From positions 62,001 to 126,000 of the forward strand of contig JADGFI010000007.1 of assembly GCA_016743945.1 (NCBI GenBank): a stretch of 64,000 nt of DNA, written 5' to 3'. This DNA is from Desulfobacteraceae bacterium. GTDB lineage: Bacteria; Desulfobacterota; Desulfobacteria; Desulfobacterales; Desulfobacteraceae. The notes beneath the pieces were generated by a model, which did no database searches, had not been told where the DNA came from, and was given only the letters and a program-made list of their open reading frames with translations. The translations under genes were made by a program, and so were the position numbers. Positions 56,594-64,000 of the stretch are shown in pieces. The number at the start of each line of letters is the position of its first letter. Within the stretch, counting starts at the first letter, position 1.

Positions 56594-56779
56594 GTGCCGC
56601 AATCAGTGTGTCAAATGACGGATGCCCTTTATAGTGACAGAACCATTTGCGCCACCCTGGGGCTCAAGGAAAATGATTATGTTTTTGCCCGGAGCAGTCT
56701 GATCCATAAAGATCTTGTCATGTATGACGGCACCCTGTTCCAGGTCCTTTCATTACCTAAAAGCATTTATAAAGCATAG
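56594..56779 (+). pseudogene. possible transposase C-terminal remnant
   Basis: 61 codons, with SSLIHKDLVMYDGTLFQVLSLP resembling the small beta domain at the end of several DDE transposases (R-x3-D-x-T-V-x-Y-x-G-x2-F/Y-Q-I pattern). No catalytic part is present. Directly followed by the IstA fragment. Confidence 0.4.
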
Positions 56780-56791
56780 GGAGACGGCAAA

Positions 56792-57043
56792 ATGATAAAC
56801 AGACGAACTATTTTTGAAATCCACCGGTTAAAAGAGATGCAGTTTTTCAAGCGACAGATTGCTCTGACTTTAAATCTGGACAGGGGTACGGATAGTAAAT
56901 ACCTCAAGCATCCGGAAACAACTTATAAATCAAAGCGGGGAAGGCCTTCAAAATTTGATCCATACCGGGGTCTTATCAAGGAGATGGTGGCACAATATCC
57001 AAAGGTCAGCGGGAGAGTTTTATTGGGATTACCATGGCCTTGA
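56792..57043 (+). pseudogene. IS21-type IstA N-terminal fragment
   Basis: 83 codons: IFEIHRLKEMQFFKRQIALTLNLDRGT is the helix-turn-helix of IstA transposases, then KSKRGRPSKFDPYRGLIKEMVAQYPKVS. The frame is lost after Val-Ser, and the DDE catalytic domain is missing. Ribosome site GGGAG is still present. Confidence 0.75.
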
Positions 57044-57099
57044 AGAAAATCGAATCACAGCCTACCCTTACATGGGCTAAAACGGCAAATATGGCCACC

Positions 57100-57288
57100 C
57101 TACGGCTTGCAGATCCCGCAAGGTTTGTACCCAGCTTTTAACGCTTCATGCCGGTCAGGAAAAGCCTTTGTGCAATTCTTGCAATCAAAATACCGACACC
57201 CCGGTTGGTGGAAGACAATGCTTTTGATGTTCCCCCGGACCAGCTTGCATGTCAAATCCTCACTGCCGATATCAATCGTGTTTGCCCA
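57100..57288 (-). pseudogene. fragment with Ada-like metal-binding Cys motif
   Basis: 63 open codons on the minus strand without a start. KSIVFHQPGCRYFDCKNC and EALKAGYKPCGICKP make up the Cys4 domain found in Ada and at the ends of thermonuclease-like proteins. It overlaps the DnaC-like fragment in another frame, so it was joined by recombination. The stop at 57100 is natural for this domain. Confidence 0.5.
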
Positions 57289-57566
57289 TGAAAAAACAAC
57301 TCTTGAGCAATAGCACAGGCAAGGTGTGTTTTTTCGGTTCCGTTGTTGCCAAGGAAAAGCATTGACTGCTGAGGGCCGCCATTGGCAATATTTTCAATAT
57401 ATTTTTGAATCTTATCGTACACCATCTGCGCTTGGGGACAGCACGGTTTGAACTGGCCCAATCTTACTCCAAAATACTGTGTAGGCATCCCTGATGTGCA
57501 GATGCCTGCCCTGAAAAAATCACGATCTGCTTTGTTTGAGAATTCAAATTCTTGGTTTTTCATCAT
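57252..57566 (-). pseudogene. truncated DnaC/IstB-like ATPase
   Basis: 104 codons. N-terminal region as in phage DnaC-type helicase loaders, then LFLGNNGTEKTHLACAIAQEL: the P-loop G-x4-GKT has Glu for the last Gly (TEK). The frame ends soon after, so Walker B, sensor and Arg finger are missing. Probably inactive. Confidence 0.7.
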
Positions 57567-57644
57567 AATTTTACCTTTTTAAGTTTAAAGTTTTCCAGAT
57601 ACCGATAACAAAAATCAAGATACCTGGGGTCTTTGGTTATGTCC

Positions 57645-58499
57645 TTAACCCTTTTCGTTGCCATCCTTGTCCCCAGAAAATGCCTGATTCTTTTTGCCCA
57701 TTTCAGATTTCATTTCCCGGACCTCTTCTTGTCTTTTGGGAAGAAAGCTACTTCTTTGCCCCTCAATTTCTTTAAGGCGCTCTTTCCTTCGCCGGTCCAT
57801 TTCTTCCGGGGTTGGAATAATCATTTCGCCATCATCGGGGTTGTCTTCTGTTTCAGCAGATTTTGAAACAAGGATGCGAAGAGTCTCGGGAAGGGGGATA
57901 CCTTGCAATTCCAATTCCAGGGCGGCATCAATTGGAGTTTTGCTGCCATCAAGGACAGCCTGGATAGCTTTTTTCTGTTCAATCAATGGCTCTTGTTTGG
58001 CACCTCGGGCTTTGTCAAGGATGCCGTAATATTGACACAATAGCTTCAATGCTGCCATTTGGTCATGTTGTCGGATCTCAACCGTGATATCGCCTCTTTC
58101 ATTGACACGTTCTTTGGCTCCAGCGAACAGGGCCTTGGCATCATCTGAGAGGCTTTTTGTATCGGGAATAATAACCCTGCCATTAATGATTGCGGTAAGC
58201 TCATCTGCATTACACATGGCGATATGGCCAATACGTTTTAAAACGTCAAAGGCATCAAATTCAAGTCGGTCAAAAAAACGAGAAAGGAGTGTCACTATTG
58301 CTTTTTTTGTATTTGGCTTGTCATTGATTAGGCGATTGGCGGTGACGCTGGCACTTCTTTTGGAATATCCAGCTGTTATCGCTGCCTGGGTGCCATTTTG
58401 CGTTTTCAAGTATGCATAGACAAACTTTTGCTCTTTTTGCGTCAATGGTTTTGTTTCGGCTATATTTTGATAAGTTTTTTTTGGTTTTGGTTTTTTCAT
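57645..58499 (-). CDS. phage terminase small subunit (Terminase_2 family)
   Basis: A 284-residue protein; residues 15-75 (LTQKEQKFVYAYLKTQNGTQAAITAGYS and the following helices) form the DNA-binding helix-turn-helix of phage packaging terminase small subunits. The C-terminal half is charged and extended, as in larger members. No large subunit gene is in the window. Last intact gene of a minus-strand run with the helicase and primase genes. Confidence 0.82.
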   Translation of the reverse strand: MKKPKPKKTYQNIAETKPLTQKEQKFVYAYLKTQNGTQAAITAGYSKRSASVTANRLINDKPNTKKAIVTLLSRFFDRLEFDAFDVLKRIGHIAMCNADELTAIINGRVIIPDTKSLSDDAKALFAGAKERVNERGDITVEIRQHDQMAALKLLCQYYGILDKARGAKQEPLIEQKKAIQAVLDGSKTPIDAALELELQGIPLPETLRILVSKSAETEDNPDDGEMIIPTPEEMDRRRKERLKEIEGQRSSFLPKRQEEVREMKSEMGKKNQAFSGDKDGNEKG

Positions 58500-58585
58500 C
58501 TCTGATGACTCCGATCCTCTGATTATGATTTTTCCCGAATACTCTTAAAAGTTTAGCTTTTCTAAGCTTAAAATTTTCTATATTT

Positions 58586-60085
58586 TTATGATGCCTTTTT
58601 GCGATGCGCATATTTAATGTTTGAATGGATTATGAATTTTTTCACATCTTGCCCCAATGGTTCCCTGGCCCCCCAGTCCAATTGGGAGGAAACTTTTGAT
58701 CCAAATTTCTCTTGATACTTATGCAGTGCCCACCCGTAACAGCCGTTTTTGCCGGCCCTAAAGCCCTTTTCGAAAGAATATTGATTGAGTTGGGCAAGGA
58801 AGGACTGTTTGTCCTTTAAACGGTAATCCTTCCGGGTTTTTCTTTTTATTTTTTTGAGCTCTCCTTCTGTCACATCAACTGGCCGGGAGAACTTTGGTTC
58901 AAACCCACAAGCGGCACATGTTTTGACCTTAGCGGGCTTCAAAAAATCACAAGATGGGCATTTTTGAGGGAGTTGTTCGGGCTTTTCTGCTTGTTTATTC
59001 TTCTGTCTTTGCGGGGTTCCATCATCCAGTTCTAAGAACTCGTATTCATCTGGAAAGCCTAACCTTTCAGCATTGGAACCGTGGTCAAGTATCCTGCATA
59101 TTTTTTTGCCTGGATAGGTCCTTAGCCCACGCCCGCAAGCTTGTATCCATTTGATCATGCTTTTGGTGGCAGTGGCAAAGGCCACGCATTCGACATCAGG
59201 GACGTCAAAACCTTTTACAAGCATTTCCACACTGATCAGGACTTTAATTCTGTTTTTTCTGAAATGCTTAATGATCTGATTAGCACCACCTTCACCCTCC
59301 TTGGGAAGATAACCGTTAATTTGTTGCGCATTTATTCCGTGTTTTTTAAATTCCCTTTCCAGGTGTTCGGCATGAGGCACATCTACGGCAAATACGATTG
59401 TCTTTTTACCCCTGGCAAGCTTTAACCAGGTTTGCACCACGTCTGCTGTAAGTGCAGGTTTATCTACAGCCTTTGACAAATCATCAGCCCTGTAATCCCC
59501 GGCCCTGGTTCTGACTTTTGAAAGGTCAATCGTATCTGGGCCATATATTTCAAAATCACAAAGATACCCCTCATTGATCAATTGCCGCATTGGGACCGGT
59601 TCAATATGGGCATCAAAATATTTGCCTAAGCCTTTTGTGAAAGGGGTGGCTGAAAGGCCAAGGACAAGTGCATCAGGGTTATGCGTTAATATTTTTTCAT
59701 GGGCTTTGAAAAAAGAATGGACTTCGTCGATGATGATAAAATCGTATTCCCGTTGTTTTCTGCGAGCTAAAGTCTGAACAGATCCAATCTGAATTTGAAG
59801 GTCCGGAGCATACATTGGGTTATTCGCTTGAAAAATGCCATGAAGCAACCCATAATCAGAAAAAACAGCAGAAGTTTGATTGATTAAAGATATCCGGTCA
59901 CAGACGAATAAAACGCTTAAATCTTTCCTGGCCACCTGTTTTGCTATCCAGGTGGCGATGATAGTTTTTCCCAACCCGGTTGCAGCCTGGAGGATGATTT
60001 TTTTGTTGAATTTCATTTGATTCCGGCAAGCATCAACAATGGTTTTTTGGATTGGATATAATTTCAATTCTCTTATTGCCAACAT
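58586..60085 (-). CDS. SSL2-type superfamily 2 helicase (phage/plasmid)
   Basis: A 499-residue helicase: Walker A ATGLGKT (about residue 36), DEVH box FIIIDEVHSFF, motif III GLSATPF, and motif VI QACGRGLRTYPGKK. A C4 zinc finger CPSCDFLKPAKVKTCAACG lies near residue 374. This form is common in prophages and often precedes or replaces a replicative helicase. It begins one base after the primase stop, with AGGAGG upstream. Confidence 0.85.
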   Translation of the reverse strand: MLAIRELKLYPIQKTIVDACRNQMKFNKKIILQAATGLGKTIIATWIAKQVARKDLSVLFVCDRISLINQTSAVFSDYGLLHGIFQANNPMYAPDLQIQIGSVQTLARRKQREYDFIIIDEVHSFFKAHEKILTHNPDALVLGLSATPFTKGLGKYFDAHIEPVPMRQLINEGYLCDFEIYGPDTIDLSKVRTRAGDYRADDLSKAVDKPALTADVVQTWLKLARGKKTIVFAVDVPHAEHLEREFKKHGINAQQINGYLPKEGEGGANQIIKHFRKNRIKVLISVEMLVKGFDVPDVECVAFATATKSMIKWIQACGRGLRTYPGKKICRILDHGSNAERLGFPDEYEFLELDDGTPQRQKNKQAEKPEQLPQKCPSCDFLKPAKVKTCAACGFEPKFSRPVDVTEGELKKIKRKTRKDYRLKDKQSFLAQLNQYSFEKGFRAGKNGCYGWALHKYQEKFGSKVSSQLDWGAREPLGQDVKKFIIHSNIKYAHRKKAS

Positions 60086-61585
60086 TTATGCGTGCCTCCT
60101 CATGCTTTTAAGTGCCGCCCTGGTCTCTGCTTCTGACAGAGGAGGAGAACATGCTGCAGCCTCCTTGAACGCCTCATTTTCGATTTCAGGCCATGACAAG
60201 TTTCTCTTGATCATGCCGCCTATTCTGGCAACGAGATGGTTGTTCCTCCCGCCTTGGCTTGCTCCATACTGGCCATTAAATTCACCGTTGATGGGCGTAT
60301 TGGTTTGATATTTTGGTGCAGACCATTTCTCTCTCGGTGCTGGTGGAAAGATGTCTGTTAGGTAATCAAAGGCAAATGTTTGGCCCGTGTAGTGAAGGAG
60401 TTTTGATAAAAACGGCGTTGCTTTTCTATGCTCAAACCCAGGAACTCTCATAACCCTGGGTAAATCTTTCACCTTGGGATCAGAACCAAATTTAGCAGCA
60501 ATACACTCCTGTAATTGCCTGAAGCCACCCAGGGGGGTATCTGTTGTCAGCCAGTACGCATGGTATTTTCCAGGGGATGATTCAACCACCATTGAAGGCT
60601 CATATCCCCAAACAGGATCAAGTGGGGCTCCATCAAAATCCGCAAAAATAGCCCGGACCTTGACAATATCGGTTGCCTTTCTGCCGGTGCCATTGGTTTC
60701 GTTGACGGCCATATAAACACCAGCCCCATATGTGTTCCTGTTTTCCAACTCCATGGTGACATCCATAGGCATAAAATCTTTGATATGGAATTGCTTAACC
60801 AATTTCTTGCTTTTCCGGTTTGGGTCATCATCAAATGTTTGGAGGGTTTTTACGCCAGGGAATGCTTGGAAGAATATTCGGCGGTCCCGTTCAAATTCTG
60901 CTTCCCCATTTTCAGAGTCAGGTAAGATTCTCTTATAAACTATACTCTTTATACTTCTAATACTGGTGTTATTATCAATGGTAGGGCAATTTCTGGTACT
61001 TTCGTCGGTACTTTCGTTGGTACTTTCGAAAGTATTTTTAGCCTCAAGAGTTCTGATTTTATTGGTGTCTTCGCTTTCTGATCTGGTACTTTCGCTGGTG
61101 CTTTCGGTAGGGCAATTTCTGGTACTTTCGTAGGGGGTTTCGGAACTTTCGAAACTATTTTTAGTTTCAAGAGTGCTGATTTTATTGGTGTCTTCGCTTT
61201 CTGATCTGGTACTTTCGTAGTTCCTCTTGTCTTGAAAATAGTTGTAATTACAGATAGTAATCAAAACGCCTTTGGGAACTCTTTTTTTTTGGATCATGTT
61301 ATGTTTTTCAAGAAAAGCCATTGCCCTTTTAATCTGATCTGGCTCGTATTTTTCACGCCGTGCTCCAACCATCCAGGACAGGTCTTCAATTATTTCGTTG
61401 TATGATTTTCTCAATTGTCCTCGTAAGATGTCTTTAGTGTCCATGAAATAGGCGTTTTTATAAAGGTACCCCAATACCTCTCTGTGGCAGGGTGGGGCTT
61501 TAGAAATGATTGCGTCCTCAATTCTGGCCTGAAGGATATACCCCCCAGGGATCTGGGGGCGGCGTTCTCGGTTCTTGGCTTCCAT
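60086..61585 (-). CDS. replication protein: winged helix, repeat linker, RepB-like primase
   Basis: A 499-residue protein. Residues 10-120 resemble a phage replisome-organiser winged helix (YEPDQIKRAMAFLEKHNMIQKKR). A linker (about 122-210) contains two near-identical blocks SESEDTNKI-x-TLE-x-KN-x-FES and many EST units. The C-terminal part has VRAIFADFDGAPLDP (primase acidic motif) and SSPGKYHAYWL, as in RepB-type primases. Start ATG with AAGGA upstream. With the helicase it likely starts replication of the element. Confidence 0.78.
   Translation of the reverse strand: MEAKNRERRPQIPGGYILQARIEDAIISKAPPCHREVLGYLYKNAYFMDTKDILRGQLRKSYNEIIEDLSWMVGARREKYEPDQIKRAMAFLEKHNMIQKKRVPKGVLITICNYNYFQDKRNYESTRSESEDTNKISTLETKNSFESSETPYESTRNCPTESTSESTRSESEDTNKIRTLEAKNTFESTNESTDESTRNCPTIDNNTSIRSIKSIVYKRILPDSENGEAEFERDRRIFFQAFPGVKTLQTFDDDPNRKSKKLVKQFHIKDFMPMDVTMELENRNTYGAGVYMAVNETNGTGRKATDIVKVRAIFADFDGAPLDPVWGYEPSMVVESSPGKYHAYWLTTDTPLGGFRQLQECIAAKFGSDPKVKDLPRVMRVPGFEHRKATPFLSKLLHYTGQTFAFDYLTDIFPPAPREKWSAPKYQTNTPINGEFNGQYGASQGGRNNHLVARIGGMIKRNLSWPEIENEAFKEAAACSPPLSEAETRAALKSMRRHA
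60990..61225 (-). repeat. internal DNA repeat in the primase gene
   Basis: Two blocks of about 65 bp, nearly identical (61040-61095 and 61160-61220), plus at least six copies of GGTACTTTCG-type decamers, encode the repetitive EST/SED linker. Such direct repeats may contract or expand by recombination. Confidence 0.75.
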
Positions 61586-61596
61586 TACCCCGTTCC

Positions 61597-61788
61597 TTAT
61601 TTACGGCTGTCTGCCATTTCTTTCAGACGTGTGTATACTTCTGATGCAAGCCAACCCGACGAATTAGGGCCAAGGGAAATGCGCTGGGGAAAAAGGCCAG
61701 CCTTTTCCCAACGCCAGATCGTTGCGTGTGATACGCCGAAAATACTAAGCAATTCTGGTTTTCTTATGATGTGGTCCTTTTTTGGCAT
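61597..61788 (-). CDS. AlpA-family phage transcriptional regulator
   Basis: A 63-residue helix-turn-helix protein: IIRKPELLSIFGVSHATIWRWEKAGLFPQ and LGPNSSGWLASEV are the AlpA signature. AlpA proteins switch on integrase or excisionase genes of cryptic prophages. AAGGAG 7 nt before ATG; first gene of the minus-strand replication run. Confidence 0.88.
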   Translation of the reverse strand: MPKKDHIIRKPELLSIFGVSHATIWRWEKAGLFPQRISLGPNSSGWLASEVYTRLKEMADSRK

Positions 61789-62022
61789 TGCGGAACTCCT
61801 TTTAAATAATGATCAATTGTCAGTTGTGACGTCTTGAAAAAGAGTGTCCCACAACGAACCGGGATGAGTAAAGAATTGTTGGCTCAGATGCGTTGCATAT
61901 ACTAACCGCTTGAAAAAACAGTAAATATGGAGGGCCTTTTTTGTAAAAAAGATCTTGATTTGGCTTTGGTAGGGGAAATTTATAGAAAATACGCCTCGTT
62001 TTTATGCGCATGAATTGAACTC

Positions 62023-62180
62023 TTGACTTGCCTTCTCATGGAAGGGATAGTCTATGGGAATCGTGCGACCGCAAAACGGTGTTTGGCCGAAGGGTAGTCC
62101 TCTCCTCAGACCATTGATTTGATCTAAGAGAATTTTAATGGTTGGCTAAAGCTTTTTATAATTTTTTATAGTACCGTTAA
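62023..62180 (+). ncRNA. candidate structured RNA / leader
   Basis: TTGACT at 62023-62033 region, 17 nt and GATAGT form a possible promoter. The following sequence can fold: an outer GGAAGGGA/TCCTCTCC stem, inner ACCG-CAAAA-CGGT, and CCATT/AATGG farther on, then a U-rich stretch. G/C content is higher than the flanks. No family is recognised. The rest of the 61789-62336 gap has nothing else. Confidence 0.3.
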
Positions 62181-62336
62181 GGAGCTGTTAAAATTTGGAA
62201 TTCTTATCATTTCAGTAAACATAAAAATTCTAATTTTTTTTTGGGTGAACAAACCCGCTCAATAATTTGGTATCCCTTGCAGCAAGATTTACATGGTTGT
62301 AAATTAAAATCAGTAATCCAAATTAAGGAGGCAAAA

Positions 62337-62420
62337 ATGGGTGGAGTTCCTAATGGACCAAGTACAACTGGTAACCCTTCAGGTGGTGGACGGGGAAATA
62401 ACCCGCCTAAAGGTAAATAA
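62337..62420 (+). CDS. 27-residue Gly/Pro/Asn-rich peptide
   Basis: AAGGAGG lies 5 nt before an ATG opening 27 codons. The product begins MGGVPNGPSTTG and ends GGRGNNPPKGK: nine Gly, five Pro, four Asn, one hydrophobic residue, net positive charge. It is too biased for chance in an A/T-rich region and has its own terminator 16 nt downstream. Not membrane-active by composition. It could be a small regulatory or RNA-binding peptide or a precursor; I know no family. Confidence 0.6.
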   Translation: MGGVPNGPSTTGNPSGGGRGNNPPKGK

Positions 62421-62435
62421 CGGGGTTTAACTTTA

Positions 62436-62468
62436 TAGGCCTGTGGGAAACCATGGGCCTACTTTTTA
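62436..62468 (+). terminator. rho-independent terminator after the 27-residue peptide gene
   Basis: TAGGCC and GGCCTA around a 14-nt loop, followed by CTTTTT. It separates the peptide gene from the 444-residue gene. Confidence 0.65.
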
Positions 62469-62486
62469 TGAAGGACATGGCTAATA

Positions 62487-63821
62487 ATGAAGCTTCAAAC
62501 AGCATATCCAACTATAGGTGAATGTATTCGTGCAATTGCGAGTGTTTTTGAATCAAAGCCGAAAGAAACAAATGACAGTTATGATCCTCTTTATCGGAAG
62601 GCGAAGGAATTAGATAGATTGGCTTATAAAGGAGACTTTGATTATACGTTAATAGAGTCTTTGTTAAAGATAGTTTTTACGCCACCTTTTAGGCCACACC
62701 CCTCATTTGGAGAGTACCTTAAATGGTATGGTAACAGTCTTTACAACCGGTACATTGAATTGATCAAAACTGTACCTCTGGCGGGTTTTAATCGTGATCA
62801 AAGTTTGCCTTGGCTGCTTGAGTATTACGCTACGATTTCAATGTTTGAGTTCATTGTTCGGAGGCAGGAAATTTACCTTCATGAGCTTGATGGCTACAAC
62901 ATTTTTGTTAGTGATATGCCTGTTGGCTCTACATTGAAATGGATGGAGCAAAAATATCCCGATTTCAAGGAATTCATAAAAACCTTTGGTTTCCCAAAAA
63001 GGAAATCAATCCAAATAAAGAGTGCAAAAGATTCTTATCGGGATTGGATCTCAGGCAAAGTGACACCAAGATCTTTGTCCCTTTGGGGGACAGAAGGGGT
63101 GCTGACGAAGTTTTTTGAAAACTATTCGATTGATTATGGTAATCAGAACATTATTAACGAGACTACCTATTTTTCAAAGGCCCTTCAAAATTTCTATACA
63201 ATGACTATGAATTACAATACAAAAGAGACTCTTGTATGCATTTGTAATCAGGAGTTTCGGCCAAAACCGGATTCTGAATATCTGAAACAATATCTTCAGA
63301 TTCCGGAAGAGAAAATAGTGGAAGAATTGAAGCCATTTTTCATGTACTATCTTGATTTGCAGGATTCACTCGTCAATAGAATTAACAATATTACCGATCC
63401 TCAAGAAATGCTACAGTTAATAGAAAAAGCGGAATCTGAAATTAAAGAGAAAAAAAAATTTAATCCAAATTGGTGGGAAATTTCTCGTTTCAGAGGTATG
63501 TGGTATGTTTTTAATAAGCAGTATGAATTGGCCATTCCTCATTACATAGATGCTATAAATGGAACATTATATTCAGGTTCGCATTTAGCTAAAAAAACAC
63601 TGCGGGAGGCAGTTGCCCTTTGTTGTAAGGCATACGTTGAGGGTATCAGAAAAGTAGACTCAAAAAATTTAAAATCTATTATCAAGCGTTTAAAAAGTCA
63701 GGGTAATGCGCTGGGCTTTTATTTCCCTTTGAATTTCGATAAAAAAAAAGTATCAGGAGAGGAAATACAATTTATTACTTCATATTTCTGGCAATACTTT
63801 CCAAGTCGAAAAATGTTCTAA
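62487..63821 (+). CDS. unrecognised 444-residue protein
   Basis: A soluble, largely helical protein rich in aromatic residues. Residues 174-200 (KSAKDSYRDWISGKVTPRSLS) look like a diverged helix-turn-helix of the kind where W-I-S-G-K-x-T-P reads DNA or RNA; residues 330-370 (WWEISRFRGMWYVFNKQYELAIPHYIDAING) resemble a TPR unit. No signal or membrane segment. It begins 19 nt after the terminator of the peptide gene with a weak ribosome site. Being next to a phage-like segment, a defence or regulatory role is possible but unproven. 63822-64000 has nothing I can name. Confidence 0.55.
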   Translation: MKLQTAYPTIGECIRAIASVFESKPKETNDSYDPLYRKAKELDRLAYKGDFDYTLIESLLKIVFTPPFRPHPSFGEYLKWYGNSLYNRYIELIKTVPLAGFNRDQSLPWLLEYYATISMFEFIVRRQEIYLHELDGYNIFVSDMPVGSTLKWMEQKYPDFKEFIKTFGFPKRKSIQIKSAKDSYRDWISGKVTPRSLSLWGTEGVLTKFFENYSIDYGNQNIINETTYFSKALQNFYTMTMNYNTKETLVCICNQEFRPKPDSEYLKQYLQIPEEKIVEELKPFFMYYLDLQDSLVNRINNITDPQEMLQLIEKAESEIKEKKKFNPNWWEISRFRGMWYVFNKQYELAIPHYIDAINGTLYSGSHLAKKTLREAVALCCKAYVEGIRKVDSKNLKSIIKRLKSQGNALGFYFPLNFDKKKVSGEEIQFITSYFWQYFPSRKMF

Positions 63822-64000
63822 TCTCCACATATCAAGTGTTATGATTTATCCTAAGCAAAAATCTTATATGGGATAATTTTGTTCAAGATATCTGCTGCAT
63901 CCTTGATATTTCTTGAGCAAGAAAAAAAGAATTTTCAGTGAATTATTGATGTTATTCACAAGGCTCTCTTTTTTGGATTTATGCCGGATACCACATATTG

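Overview
The window looks like chromosome from a strictly anaerobic sulfate-reducing member of the Desulfobacterota, most likely Desulfobacteraceae/Desulfobacula-like. Evidence: an HdrA-MvhDGA module carrying in-frame UGA (selenocysteine) codons, sigma-54 enhancer-binding proteins beside sigma-54 promoters, an HdrA of about 1000 residues, and many short housekeeping operons with AAGGAG-type ribosome sites. The species call is inference.

Layout. 1-5.4 kb: housekeeping on the minus strand (start of a DMT transporter, EttA, RidA, Ski2-like helicase, NUDIX hydrolase). 5.6-8.75 kb: a minus-strand operon (ABM monooxygenase, nucleotidyltransferase, aminotransferase, CDP-alcohol phosphatidyltransferase) behind a textbook sigma-54 promoter and next to a PAS/AAA+/Fis activator; it looks like a pathway for an amino-containing lipid head group. 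10.6-14.6 kb: YqeY, DUF2132, a second sigma-54 activator and an MFS exporter with its own sigma-54 promoter. 14.8-29.2 kb: a glycerol locus: GlpSTPQUV-type ABC importer, hybrid histidine kinase, GlpR-like DeoR repressor, Fe-alcohol dehydrogenase, GlpA and GlpB. Three promoters here share a two-part element with exactly the same 35-nt spacing. 29.2-36.9 kb: EamA permease, a Dpp-type peptide importer with a fused double ATPase, and an HD-GYP protein.

37.5-39.3 kb holds scattered single genes. 39.35-47.96 kb is an accessory block bounded by two copies of the hydrogenase large-subunit 3' end plus its terminator (the left copy is only a remnant) and by two near-identical GGGTCAA-TTGACCC palindromes. 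It holds a broken IS200/IS605 transposase, a broken methyltransferase, PlsC, RsgA, a GNAT, a secreted Asp-rich protein, a large arylsulfatase, and three copies of an attC-like palindromic repeat.

47.98-54.45 kb is the most striking locus: hydrogenase protease, hdrA, mvhD, mvhG, mvhA in one minus-strand operon. Three of these genes have an in-frame UGA exactly where the family has a metal-binding Cys, each followed 16-19 nt later by a small hairpin with a GGA/GGU-containing loop. A naive annotation breaks all three; they should be read as selenoproteins of a Vhu-like electron-bifurcating complex.

54.86 kb is tRNA-Pro(GGG). Beyond it lies a phage/plasmid-like segment with IS debris (DUF2442-like protein, IstA and DnaC fragments, terminase small subunit, helicase, RepB-like primase, AlpA regulator). 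At the right edge are a possible structured RNA, a well-initiated 27-residue Gly/Pro/Asn peptide gene with its own terminator, and an unrecognised 444-residue protein. No integrase or second att site is visible, so the island probably runs past the window.
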